Source: an uncultured Collinsella sp. (GTDB lineage Bacteria; Actinomycetota; Coriobacteriia; Coriobacteriales; Coriobacteriaceae). Taken from it: a stretch of 64,000 bases of DNA. Below the pieces are notes generated by a model. It was not told the DNA's origin, did not search any database, and worked only from the letters and a program-made list of their open reading frames with translations. Where the stretch lies: assembly GCA_958427355.1 (NCBI GenBank), contig CAUACA010000005.1, positions 1 through 64,000 of the forward strand. Reading direction: 5' to 3'. Made by a program: the position numbers and the translations under genes. Position 1 is the stretch's first letter, and each line of letters begins with the position of its first letter. Shown here in pieces: positions 32,260-44,560 of this stretch.

Positions 32260-35200
32260 CTACTTAGCCTTGCTGCGACGATGGAAGAAAGCGCCGATCG
32301 CGGCGATGATGGCGCCAAGACCACCGACGGCCGCGACGGTCGCCGCCGTCTGGTCGCCGGTATTGGGGATCGCCGAACCGCTCTTCTTGCTGCCCTGGGC
32401 CTTGTCGCCTGCGGGCTTGCCCGCCTGGTTGCCGCCGTTTGAGCCATTGCCGGAACCCTGGTTGCCCGAGCCGCCCTGGTTGCCGGAATCGGCATCCTTG
32501 AGGCTCTCAATGGCCAGCTTGAGCTGGTCATAGGCCGCCTGGAGCTGGATGTCGGAAGCATTCTCATCACCCAAGACGTCCTCGGCGTAGGTAATGGCAT
32601 CCGTCAGGGCCTTGACAGACTCGTCCGTCTTGCCCCTGGTGTCAGTCTCCTTCGCCTGCTTGACCAAGGCCTTGAGCTGCTTCTTGGTCGGGTTCTCGAC
32701 CGGGGTCACCGGAGTCTTCTCAAGCGCGTCGCGAGCACTCTCGAGTGCCTTGAGTGCCTGGTCGACCTCGTCCTGCGTGGCGTTCTCGTCGTTCAGGATG
32801 GCGCGGGCGCTCGCCAAGGCGTTCTGGAACGCGGTCCAGGAAGCCTCGGTGTAGTCGCTGGCCTTAAGGTCGCCGGCTGCAACCTCGGCATCAACCTTTT
32901 CAATCGCGGCAGTGAGGTCGTCCTTCGCCACCGGATTGGGAACGGCCGTACCGTAGAACTTGAGCTCCGCCATGCTGCAGTAGGCGTCAACGCTGCCACC
33001 GCCGGCGTGAAGCACCTTGACGGTCACGTAGCGACCGCGCGCGGCACCAAAGCTCATCTGCTTCCAGTCGCCACGGTCGGTGAGCACGCGGCCGTCGTTG
33101 TCGAAGGTAAACGTACCCATCGACGTGGCGGTGCCCATCTCATAACCGTCGGCGGTGTCGGAAACCAGCACCTCGGCCTCAAAGATATCGCCGTTCGTGC
33201 CGCCGTCCTGGCGCGGCAGGAACGTGACGTCGGTGAGATCGTAGTCGCGGCCCAGGTCGACGGTCAGGTACTGGGGCATACCGGCCTTATAGGCCCAGTC
33301 GCTGTGCCAGAGCGTCTGCTCATCGCCGTCAAGAGCGTTGACGGCGTTGCTGCCCTCATAGTCGGCCTCGCTCGAGAAGCCGGTCACCTTGACGTTCTCG
33401 CGGTTCTCGGGCGTGTTGATGAGGCTCTTCTCATCGACGGGGCGCATCTTGAGGCCGTCGATTGCCTTCTCGATCTTGGCCGTGGCGTCTGCGACATCCT
33501 TCTTGCTATAGCTGCCCTGGCCGCCATCGAGGAGCTTCTGAGCCGCCTCGACCGCAGCGGTGAGGGCTGCATAGGAATCCTTGGTGTAGACGGACTCGCT
33601 GTAGCCCGCGGCCTTGGAAAGCGCTGCCATGAGCGCAGAGGTGTCGACACCAGCCTTGACCTCGACCTCATAGGATGCGGTCTTGGAGGGATCGAGCACC
33701 GACGCCACCGTGATCGTTGCCTTGCCGGCCTTGTTGGCGCGCAGGTAGTAGCTCACGCTATCGCCGGCCTGGACAGCGGAGACGCTCACCACAGAAGGAT
33801 CGGAGCTCTCGACCGTCACATAGGGGTAGCCGGCGCTCTCGGGCGTGGCCTTGGCGTCGACGAGCGTCACATCGCCCTCGAAGAACTCGGTCTGGTTCTT
33901 GCCCAGTTCGACACCCTCGATGGCCTCGACACCCTGTGTGTAGTTGAAGTTGATCTCGCGCAGCGTGAGCATCTGGTCACCCGATGCCTCAAGCGGCGTG
34001 ATCTCGACCTTGGTCGCCTTCTTGCCCTTGTTCTCGGCAGAGAGGCCAAAGGCGTAGCGAGCCTGATAGGAATCAAAGCTTCCGCCCGAGAACTCCTGGG
34101 TCGAGCCGTCCTCGAACGTCACGACGGACTTAATCTTCTGCACGGTGCCGTTGCCACCGTTGCGGTTAACGACCTCGACGCTATCGAGTTTCGACGGCGT
34201 CTTGAAGGCGAACGTCATCGTGGCGGGCAGCTTGACGTAGGTCGGCATCTTGCCGTCGATCCAGTTGGGCCCATAGTTCCACAGGAACTCGAAGTCGTTG
34301 CCGCCCTCATTGTTGTCGAACAGTCCGTCATAGCTCTTCTGCTGGATGAGCTTCTCGACGTTGGTGCCGTCGTCGGTGGGGAGCTCGTCGTTGGTCATCG
34401 TGATGTCAAAGGCGTCGCGGCCGTACTCGGACTTGGTGGGCTGCGGGACACCGGGCATCGTCACGGTGCCATCACTCACGAACTCGAGCGCGTCGCACGC
34501 CGGGCCGACGAGCCAAGACGTCGAGGGCAGCTCGACCTTGCCGGCCGTCTTAGCCTTGAGTTTAAAGCTCGCGACCACACCAGTACTGTTGAAGAGCTTG
34601 GCGTCGCCGCGGTTGGCGAAGGCCAGGTTGATGGTCTGGTGGCCATCCGTGAACTGCACTTTCTCGCGCGAGAGGTTCTCCATGCCCGCCGTCGACGCAT
34701 CCTGCGCGATGCTCTCGGAGACATACTCGAACTGGTCGCTGTCGAAGTTGACGAGCGCACCGAGCGCGTTGATGTTCTCGGCGTCGGTGGCGTAGACGTC
34801 GACCGTGATCTCGTCGCCGGCCTCGACCTCCATCTTGCTCGGGATCACCGCGAGGGTGCCAGCAGCCTTGCCCTTTTGCTTGGTGCCGCCGTCGAGCGCC
34901 GCCATGGTGAAGGAGTAGTCGTACACGTCGTAGACGCCGTTGCCGTTGAGGTCGGCGAAGTGGGCGCGGATCTGGGAGTCGAACGTCGAGGTGTCGGGCT
35001 CGCGGTTCTCAAGACCCAGGTAATTCTTCATGTTGGAGTAGTCGCCGTCGGAGACCGTGGCCTTGTTGAGGTTGGAGCCCACAGCGAAGCCGTCCGTGCC
35101 GTCGGTCTTGTAGATGGCGATCTCGGAGGCGGAGAAGAAGTTGCCCACGGACGCGAGCGGCGTCATACGCACGTAGCGCGCGGCCACGGCGCCGTCGAAC

Positions 35201-38200
35201 GCCACCGTCTTGCAAGCGGCGGAGCGCTCCCAGTCGACCTCCTGCGTCGTCCAATGCACGCCGTCGAGGCTCGTCTCGATGCGCATCTTGGTCACAGTGC
35301 CGTTACCGGCATCATCGCGCGGATAGTACTCGAGCTTGTCGAGCTTGTAAGCGCGACCGTAGTCAACGGTAAGCGCCTTGCCCAGATCGTTGCCACCGGA
35401 GTGGAAACCGCCGTCGCCCGACTGGAACTCATGGTCGAAGGCGAGTTCGGCCTTATGGCTACCGTAGAGCGAGCCCTCCCAAGTGATTTCCTCGGCCTCA
35501 GGCACGTTCCGCCACGGGTCGAGCGCAGAGTTCGCCTCAAGCACGTCGCTCCATGCGGAGTAGCCATCGGCGTTGCGCGAACGAATCTGGTAGGTATGCT
35601 TGCTGTTGTAGGCAAGATCGGTATGCGTGAATTCTGCCGCATCGCCCACGGCGAACACAGTGCCGTCTACCTTAAGGTCGTAGGAGGTAGCACCATCGAC
35701 CTTCCCCCAGGTGAGCTTAATGCTCGTGGGGGTCGTGGCGTCCTCGGGGGCAGCAAGGTTCACGGGTGCGGAGAGGTTCTCGTTGAAGCGGTCGGCCGCG
35801 AGCGTGGCATCGGCGTTCACGAAATCGCCCAGTTCGAGCGTCTGCGCTGCCGTGGCGACATCGGTCTTCGCGAACTTGACGTAGACCTTGGGATTCGTGG
35901 TGATCTTGGTGTTGTTGAAGCTCTCGCCCTGCTCGGCCTCGGTGCTGCCTGCGTCGCTACCGTAGTGGTTGAGGTTGGGGGTCTCGTTGTAGAAGTAGAC
36001 CGCCTGGCCGGCCTCGGGGGTCGCGGCGTCAAAGGCCTCCTGCGAGTCGACCTCAACCACGTTGAGCGCGGATCCGCCGTTCTTGGCGGAGACGCTCGTG
36101 GGCTTGGCGGAGACGTTGGCCACAAAGGTCGTGGTGCGGTTGGAGTCGTAGCCGCTGTAGCCGCCCTGCGATGCCTCGGCGGTAAAGGTCGCCGTGCCGC
36201 CCACCACGCTCGACTTATAGACGGTGCTCACATGCTCACCGTAGGAAATATTGTCGATTGTGCCGTAGGAATCGTCCTCGGTCGTGTTGTTCTCGATGGA
36301 GGAGCCGTCATCCTCGTACTGCGTAAAGCTGCCCTCACCCTCGGTGGCGAAGAACTCGACGATACGCTGGCTGCGATTGGTGCCCTTGGTGTTGGTCTCG
36401 GTCACAGCCTCGGGGTTGTTGTTCTCGGCGTACATCGGCACGATGGCGTTGGCCTTAACAAAGAGTGGCAGCTTCCAAAGCGGAGCCTCGTAGTTGTTGA
36501 GGACCTGACCGCCGCGGTACTGCTTGCCCGAGAAGTAGTCAATCCAGATGGTGGGATTCTCGTCGGTACCGTAGTTGGGCAGGTAGATACCGTTGCGGAC
36601 ATCGTTGCCGTTCTCATCTGCCTGGGTATCCTGATACACCGGTGCCACCAGGAAGTTCTCACCGAACATGTACTGGTACTGCGTCGAGGTGCTTGCGGCG
36701 TACTCGGAGTTGTCGGAAAGCAGCATGGCGCGGATCATGGGAAGGCCGGTATCGCCGTTGCCCGTGTCGATGTTGGCCGCCGAGGCCGCGCTCGTGTAGA
36801 TATAGGGCATGAGTTGTGCTTTGAGCTTGAGATAGAAGCGCGAGATGCCCGTGTATGGATCGCCGTGCGTCATGGGCGACTTGCGGTAGGTGCCCCAACC
36901 GTCCATGTCAAGCATAGAGGGCGTGAATGTCTTCCACTGGTAGTCGCGAGCGGAGATGATGGGATCGCCACCAAAGATGCCGTCCATATCGGAGCCGATG
37001 TTGGGGTTGCCCGAGAGGCTCTGGCCGATATACGTGGGGATATGGAAGCGAATGTACTCCCAGTTACCGCCGTACTGGTCGCCGGTCCAGATGCCGCCAA
37101 AGCGCTGCGTGCCGGCCCAGCCGTCAAGCGTGATGATGTTGGGGCGCTTGTTGGCGCCGGTGGTCACGGTGTCATAGGCCGTCTTGATGCCGTTGAGGCC
37201 AAAGGAGTAGCCGGAGCCGACCCAAGCGACGTCGGTCTTGAGCGTGGTGATGCCACCAGTCTTAACCTCAGAATCGAAATCGCGCAGCAGATGCCACGGG
37301 GTCTCGGAGTTGCTATCGGGTTCGAGGTTCGACTGGGTCCAGAGACCGGTGCTCACGCCCTTGGAGTTGGCATACTCGGTGAACTTCTTAAGATTGTCGA
37401 CGTTGGCGCGCACGGCGTTGAGGCGCTCGGCAGAACTCGTTCCGTCGGAGTTGACGCCGCCGGTCTTGTAGTAACCGTTCTGGCCGTAGCCAGCACCGTA
37501 ACCGTCGTTCGGCAGGAACCAGCCGAGCGGCATGTCGTTGTCCTCGTAGTCATCGATAACCTGCCGGGCGGAGAACTGGCGGTCGAAATCGGTCGCCTTC
37601 ATGTTCTCGGTATCAACCGTAGGGCCCTCACCGTTGAGCGTCTCGGCCGCAAGCGTGCCGTCGAGCTTGTAGCCCGTCGACATGCCGGACTCGTATTTAA
37701 CGTCGCCCTTCTCACTCGAGGACTTGCTGCCCTTGGTCTCCCACTTCTTTTGACCCGAGGTCGTTGACCAGCCATCACGGTTATAGGCATTAAGATGACC
37801 CAGGTAGAAACCGTACTCGGGCAGCAGCACCGGATTGCCGGTCACCTTGTAGTAGTCCTGCAGCATCTCGGTTGCCACGTTCGAGGCGCCCTCGTTGGTC
37901 GCCACGAAGTAATAGGCATCAAACTCATTCTCGCTGTGCAAAGTCGTGACCGTCGATGAGTCCGTGGAACCGAAGTCGTAGGAACCCTCTGCAAACGTGT
38001 TTCGGAGCACGCCGTAGCCGTCGCTCGTCCAATAGAACGGGTTGGGCGAGGCAACGCCGCCATCGGTCCAGTTGTTAGTGTTGGAGATGGCGATGGTCTG
38101 GTTGGTGTGCAGGAAGCGGCCGTTCTGGGTGCCACCGCCAAAGAAGTTCTCGGACTTCTCCTTGGCGAGCGTCTGGACGGTACCCTTCTTATCAAGGTCG

Positions 38201-38670
38201 AGGGGCGCAGACTCAGAAACCACGCCACGGTCGCCTGACTTGATACTCATCTTGCCAGTCGCCTTGTCCAGGATCACGGTCGCCTTTCCGCCGGTGATCT
38301 CGATAGTGTCGCCCTTGTCGGCAACCGTCGCACTCGGCTTGCTGTAGGTGTCCGAGGTATCGGGCTGAGCCTGGATCTTAGCCGTGTGGGACTTACTGCG
38401 CGGCGTGGCGTACTCGGAAAACTCACCCTTGGGGTCGACGTTATAACGGAAAATACCGTCCTCGAGGAACGTAATACGGCCCTTGATGCCGTCAGCGAAA
38501 TCGATGTCGACGACGTTCGAGGCAGACTGAGACACGGTCGCTGAGTCGACACCCTTGAGTGGCGTGGCAATCGCCTGCTGGGGATTGGCAAACACAAGCG
38601 TCGCTGCAGTGGCAACGAGGACCGCGCTTCCCTTCACCCACCGTTTCGTAAAAATGGAATTCCTACACAC
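32260..38670 (-). CDS. Giant cell-wall GH31 glycosidase, probable alpha-N-acetylgalactosaminidase
   Basis: A surface enzyme of 2136 residues. A signal peptide (hydrophobic VLVATAATLVFA, about 17-28) precedes a GH31 catalytic domain (about 40-830). The likely nucleophile is the Asp in TTLKTDVAWVGSGYSFGLNG (about 480) and the acid/base is the Asp in GGIWTGDQYGGNWE (about 531), matching my memory of the subfamily acting on alpha-GalNAc (mucin O-glycans). After it come an FN3 domain (about 967-1050), a CBM32/discoidin domain (about 1060-1205), a dockerin-like segment (DLNGNGVYDVYDYS), a cohesin-like domain, a second discoidin, a Big-type domain, FIVAR repeats and a third discoidin. The C-terminus is a G/N/Q-rich linker with IPNTGD, a hydrophobic helix and RRSKAK, a sortase anchor. 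GTG at 38670 has AAGGAG. Substrate is inference. Confidence 0.85.
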   Translation of the reverse strand: MCRNSIFTKRWVKGSAVLVATAATLVFANPQQAIATPLKGVDSATVSQSASNVVDIDFADGIKGRITFLEDGIFRYNVDPKGEFSEYATPRSKSHTAKIQAQPDTSDTYSKPSATVADKGDTIEITGGKATVILDKATGKMSIKSGDRGVVSESAPLDLDKKGTVQTLAKEKSENFFGGGTQNGRFLHTNQTIAISNTNNWTDGGVASPNPFYWTSDGYGVLRNTFAEGSYDFGSTDSSTVTTLHSENEFDAYYFVATNEGASNVATEMLQDYYKVTGNPVLLPEYGFYLGHLNAYNRDGWSTTSGQKKWETKGSKSSSEKGDVKYESGMSTGYKLDGTLAAETLNGEGPTVDTENMKATDFDRQFSARQVIDDYEDNDMPLGWFLPNDGYGAGYGQNGYYKTGGVNSDGTSSAERLNAVRANVDNLKKFTEYANSKGVSTGLWTQSNLEPDSNSETPWHLLRDFDSEVKTGGITTLKTDVAWVGSGYSFGLNGIKTAYDTVTTGANKRPNIITLDGWAGTQRFGGIWTGDQYGGNWEYIRFHIPTYIGQSLSGNPNIGSDMDGIFGGDPIISARDYQWKTFTPSMLDMDGWGTYRKSPMTHGDPYTGISRFYLKLKAQLMPYIYTSAASAANIDTGNGDTGLPMIRAMLLSDNSEYAASTSTQYQYMFGENFLVAPVYQDTQADENGNDVRNGIYLPNYGTDENPTIWIDYFSGKQYRGGQVLNNYEAPLWKLPLFVKANAIVPMYAENNNPEAVTETNTKGTNRSQRIVEFFATEGEGSFTQYEDDGSSIENNTTEDDSYGTIDNISYGEHVSTVYKSSVVGGTATFTAEASQGGYSGYDSNRTTTFVANVSAKPTSVSAKNGGSALNVVEVDSQEAFDAATPEAGQAVYFYNETPNLNHYGSDAGSTEAEQGESFNNTKITTNPKVYVKFAKTDVATAAQTLELGDFVNADATLAADRFNENLSAPVNLAAPEDATTPTSIKLTWGKVDGATSYDLKVDGTVFAVGDAAEFTHTDLAYNSKHTYQIRSRNADGYSAWSDVLEANSALDPWRNVPEAEEITWEGSLYGSHKAELAFDHEFQSGDGGFHSGGNDLGKALTVDYGRAYKLDKLEYYPRDDAGNGTVTKMRIETSLDGVHWTTQEVDWERSAACKTVAFDGAVAARYVRMTPLASVGNFFSASEIAIYKTDGTDGFAVGSNLNKATVSDGDYSNMKNYLGLENREPDTSTFDSQIRAHFADLNGNGVYDVYDYSFTMAALDGGTKQKGKAAGTLAVIPSKMEVEAGDEITVDVYATDAENINALGALVNFDSDQFEYVSESIAQDASTAGMENLSREKVQFTDGHQTINLAFANRGDAKLFNSTGVVASFKLKAKTAGKVELPSTSWLVGPACDALEFVSDGTVTMPGVPQPTKSEYGRDAFDITMTNDELPTDDGTNVEKLIQQKSYDGLFDNNEGGNDFEFLWNYGPNWIDGKMPTYVKLPATMTFAFKTPSKLDSVEVVNRNGGNGTVQKIKSVVTFEDGSTQEFSGGSFDSYQARYAFGLSAENKGKKATKVEITPLEASGDQMLTLREINFNYTQGVEAIEGVELGKNQTEFFEGDVTLVDAKATPESAGYPYVTVESSDPSVVSVSAVQAGDSVSYYLRANKAGKATITVASVLDPSKTASYEVEVKAGVDTSALMAALSKAAGYSESVYTKDSYAALTAAVEAAQKLLDGGQGSYSKKDVADATAKIEKAIDGLKMRPVDEKSLINTPENRENVKVTGFSSEADYEGSNAVNALDGDEQTLWHSDWAYKAGMPQYLTVDLGRDYDLTDVTFLPRQDGGTNGDIFEAEVLVSDTADGYEMGTATSMGTFTFDNDGRVLTDRGDWKQMSFGAARGRYVTVKVLHAGGGSVDAYCSMAELKFYGTAVPNPVAKDDLTAAIEKVDAEVAAGDLKASDYTEASWTAFQNALASARAILNDENATQDEVDQALKALESARDALEKTPVTPVENPTKKQLKALVKQAKETDTRGKTDESVKALTDAITYAEDVLGDENASDIQLQAAYDQLKLAIESLKDADSGNQGGSGNQGSGNGSNGGNQAGKPAGDKAQGSKKSGSAIPNTGDQTAATVAAVGGLGAIIAAIGAFFHRRSKAK

Positions 38671-38995
38671 CTGGACTCCTTCCCTCCGACATGCGGAAAT
38701 GTCGCGGACGCACGCCCTGCAGCATGGCGCACGCATCAAACGGGAGGGGTGTTCGGTACATTCCGTGCAGTGGGCCCACCCGTTACCAAGTGGTCAACTG
38801 GTAGTAACCAGATATCCACCTATTAGGTTGAATCAGCATACAGGAGCAGTTGCGCAACCAAGTTCGGAATTCTCCCAGTGGTATTAAAATGAGCGTCAAT
38901 GGCAAAGTGGGCTTAATAAGCCACACCAATTGGTTCTTCTCCCAAATATCAATTAAGCAAAAATGTACTGTTTATCTGGTATTACACAGACCATA
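38671..38995. other. GH31 upstream region, no gene seen
   Basis: About 325 bases without a credible coding frame. It holds the GH31 ribosome site, the candidate operator at 38797-38813 and then an AT-rich part from about 38880. I could not place a convincing -35/-10 pair. Confidence 0.5.
38797..38813. promoter_or_regulatory. Candidate dre-like operator upstream of GH31
   Basis: ACTGGTAGTAACCAGAT is a near palindrome (CTGGT TACT ACCAG) like the operator of GntR/HutC regulators NagR and DasR (ACTGGTCTAGACCA-type), which respond to amino-sugar phosphates. It lies about 130 bases upstream of the GH31 start. An overlapping ACCAAGTGGT occurs next to it. Confidence 0.4.
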
Positions 38996-39041
38996 CCTTT
39001 CCCTCGGGAACTGGACTTCGCGAAGTTTCCCGAAGAAAAGG
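38996..39041. repeat. Hairpin repeat with TTCGCGAAG core, copy 1 (inverted)
   Basis: CCTTTCCCTCGGGAA and TTTCCCGAAGAAAAGG pair around CTGGACTTCGCGAAG. The reverse complement resembles the hairpin at 39531-39572, so two inverted copies flank the 42 bp repeat and the 204 bp element between them. Confidence 0.6.
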
Positions 39042-39052
39042 CTCAGCCGCCA

Positions 39053-39094
39053 CCCTGCGACCTACCGGGGATTGCTATGACATACGTTGGCTGA
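39053..39094 (+). repeat. 42 bp direct repeat, copy 2 (upstream flank of GH31)
   Basis: 38 of 42 positions match the copy at 32152-32193, in the same orientation, starting CCCTGCGACCTACCGG. It lies about 380 bases upstream of the GH31 start codon. Confidence 0.8.
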
Positions 39095-39127
39095 TTTGGT
39101 TTGAATAGAAAGGTTGACAGAGGGTGG

Positions 39128-39331
39128 TGGGCAGTTAGTTCAGATTTGTATTTTTTTGGCAGTGGCTTTTGCTTAATCATCTCGGTTTTTGAGTCACTGG
39201 GACCCAGCGATAAGCCTTTTCCGCCCTTGAGTAAGCATATCTGCCTCATTAGGAAAGCGAAAACAGTTCAATTGAGCCTAAATTAACCGACTTCTGCTCT
39301 TTGAGAAATACAAATCTGAACTAACTGTCCA
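39128..39331. mobile_element. 204 bp element with 24 bp inverted ends, copy C
   Basis: Inverted ends 39128-39151 and 39308-39331 (TGGACAGTTAGTTCAGATTT type) with one mismatch. They match the ends of the elements at 13183-13384 and 14700-14903 except for a two-base change near the inner edge; the interior is unrelated. Here no gene is bracketed by a second copy. Confidence 0.82.
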
Positions 39332-39401
39332 AAGACATATCTCTCCCTTGGTAAAAGGCCTTCATATGATTGCAATTCACCTGAAGGCCCCATACAAAAT
39401 G

Positions 39402-39440
39402 TGGGCTCTGTCGTCCGAATGAACGACAGAGCCCACACTC
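39402..39440 (-). terminator. Probable terminator of carAB
   Basis: GTGGGCTCTGTCGT pairs with ACGACAGAGCCCAC over an 8-11 nt loop; on the minus strand it continues into ATTTTGT. It lies about 170 bases beyond the carB stop. Confidence 0.6.
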
Positions 39441-39513
39441 ATTTTCTGTTCAGCCCCAATCATCGCGCAAAGTCCCTTCGGCAGCACACGGTGCAGCCGA
39501 GTCACCGCAGGCT

Positions 39514-39590
39514 GGGGCGGGAGGCGGTCCTTTCTCTCGGAAAACTTCGCGAAGCCCAGTTTCCGAGAGAAAGTGTCCGGCTCCCGCCCC
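39514..39590. repeat. 77 bp nested palindrome with TTCGCGAAG core, copy 2
   Basis: Outer arms GGGGCGGGAG/CTCCCGCCCC (39514-39523, 39581-39590) and inner arms TTTCTCTCGGAAA/TTTCCGAGAGAAA (39531-39543, 39560-39572). It lies 17 bases after the carB stop. The core resembles the inverted copy at 38996-39041. Confidence 0.7.
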
Positions 39591-39606
39591 GGCCGGACAG
39601 CTCGAC

Positions 39607-42921
<3,315 letters not shown>

Positions 42922-42922
42922 G

Positions 42923-44353
42923 TTAGTTCTCCTCGGTCTCAGTCTCGGCGAAATTCCAGCCAGCCAGGCGGTCCTTCGCGGTGTCGATGTCCAGGTAGTT
43001 TTCCTCGCCGTCCATGAGTCGCGTAAAGGCGGTAAAGAGATAGTGGGCATCGGTGGGGCCAGGCGAGGCCTCGGGGTGGTACTGGACCGAGAAGCACGGG
43101 GCATCGAGCAGTTGGATGCCCTCGGCGGTGCCGTCGTTGAGGTTCACGTGCGTCAGGCGAATGCGGCCGAAGCGCTCGTTCATCACGACCGGCGCGATTC
43201 CGCGGCGCACCCAGACGCGCAGATCTCCATCGGCCGCATGCTCGGTCTCGCCGCCGGAAAGCTCGGGGACAAGCTTGCCCAAGCTGGGGAACAGCAGGCC
43301 AAAGCCATGGTTTTGCGCGGTGATCTCCACGCGACGGCTTACCAGGTTCATGACCGGCTGGTTGCCACCGCGGTGACCGAACTTAAGCTTTTCCATCTGG
43401 GCGCCGCAGGCCAGGCTGATCATCTGGTGACCAAGACAAATACCAAAGACCGGCACCTTACCGATCAGCTGCTGCACCTGCTCGTAGGTCTCCACCACGG
43501 CGTCGGGGTCGCCGGGGCCATTGGACAAAAAGACACCGTCGAGATCCATGTCGAGCACCTGCTGGGCGGGCGTATCCCACGGCACGACGGTAAGGTCGCA
43601 GCCGGCGCGGACCAAGCCCTCTAGAATGCCGCGCTTCACACCGCAGTCGTAGGTGACCACTTTATGACGGGCAGGAGCGGCAGCCGCAAGTGCAAAGTCA
43701 TGCGTGGCAGGCAGGTCGGCGGCCACAAACTCGTGAGGCGCGGGGCAACTTACGGTCTTCACCAGGTTCTCGCCTACCAGCGTGGGCGCTGCGGCCAGAC
43801 GCTCGGCAAGCTCGTCGACGTCGAAGATCTCGGTCGAGATAATGCCCATCTTGGAACCATTGTCGCGCAGATGGCGCACCAGAGCGCGAGTGTCGACACC
43901 CTCGATAGCGACGATGCCGTGAGCGCGCAGATACTCCGGCACGCTGACGGTCGAGCGCCAGTTAGAAGGCGTGGCGCACATGTCGCGAACGATCATGCCG
44001 CGCATAGCCGGAGCGCTCGCAGGGCGCACGGTGTCGCCGGGGAAGGCCGACTGGACGTCGGTCTCGTCGATACCGTAGTTGCCGATCTGCGGATAGGTCA
44101 TGGTTACGATTTGGCCGGCATAACTCGGGTCGGTCATGACCTCAAAGTAGCCCTCGAGCGAAGTGTTGAAGCAGACTTCGCCGGTCGCGGTGCCCTCGGC
44201 GCCGCATGCACGTCCATAAAAAATGGTCCCATCCTCAAGATACAGGATGCAGGGACCGCAGGTGCCCTTGCTGGTTTTGGCCAGCATGCGCTGGCAAAGC
44301 TCGCTGGGCGCGAAGGTGCGGGCGGCAGCGCCCGCGGTATGGTTGTTCGCCAT
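42923..44353 (-). CDS. carA: Carbamoyl-phosphate synthase small (glutaminase) subunit
   Basis: Supplies ammonia from glutamine to CarB. The product has 476 residues, longer than the usual 360-380. The class I glutamine amidotransferase triad is visible: GICLGHQMISLACGAQ (cysteine) near 318 and SVQYHPEASPGPTDAH near 425. Extra length comes from an N-terminal extension of about 35 residues before LYLEDGTIFYGRACG, and from an insert of about 40 residues (from LLFPSLGKLVPELSGGETEH) between AQNHGF and LTHVNLNDGT. AAGGAG precedes the ATG. Upstream there is a small hairpin CCGGTC/GACCGG (44365-44382) and a TACAAT box at 44412-44417 on the minus strand, so leader control is possible. Confidence 0.95.
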   Translation of the reverse strand: MANNHTAGAAARTFAPSELCQRMLAKTSKGTCGPCILYLEDGTIFYGRACGAEGTATGEVCFNTSLEGYFEVMTDPSYAGQIVTMTYPQIGNYGIDETDVQSAFPGDTVRPASAPAMRGMIVRDMCATPSNWRSTVSVPEYLRAHGIVAIEGVDTRALVRHLRDNGSKMGIISTEIFDVDELAERLAAAPTLVGENLVKTVSCPAPHEFVAADLPATHDFALAAAAPARHKVVTYDCGVKRGILEGLVRAGCDLTVVPWDTPAQQVLDMDLDGVFLSNGPGDPDAVVETYEQVQQLIGKVPVFGICLGHQMISLACGAQMEKLKFGHRGGNQPVMNLVSRRVEITAQNHGFGLLFPSLGKLVPELSGGETEHAADGDLRVWVRRGIAPVVMNERFGRIRLTHVNLNDGTAEGIQLLDAPCFSVQYHPEASPGPTDAHYLFTAFTRLMDGEENYLDIDTAKDRLAGWNFAETETEEN

Positions 44354-44514
44354 AATTCTCCTTCCCGGTCTCACAGGACCGGCTTAAAGGTGTGTAGTTA
44401 GGCCTCGCGGTATTGTAACCGCAAGCATGCCTCATGGCGTTAATTTCATCGAAATGTTTACGAAATGATAATTATGACTTTCTATGCATAATGATTTTTT
44501 AATCCCCGTCCCAG

Positions 44515-44554
44515 AAAAATCATCCCGCGGGGCTTGTGACTCACGCGGGATGAT
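44515..44554 (-). terminator. Terminator of the membrane-protein gene
   Basis: ATCATCCCGCG pairs perfectly with CGCGGGATGAT over a 14 nt loop and is followed by TTTTT on the minus strand. Confidence 0.92.
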
Positions 44555-44560
44555 GACGTC

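Noticed and set aside
33007..37767. Open frame of 1586 codons on the plus strand
   Set aside because: It is antisense to the GH31 gene, which has clear domains. It is rich in V, G, R, A, H and L with no recognisable motif, as expected for a frame forced open by GC-rich codons on the other strand.
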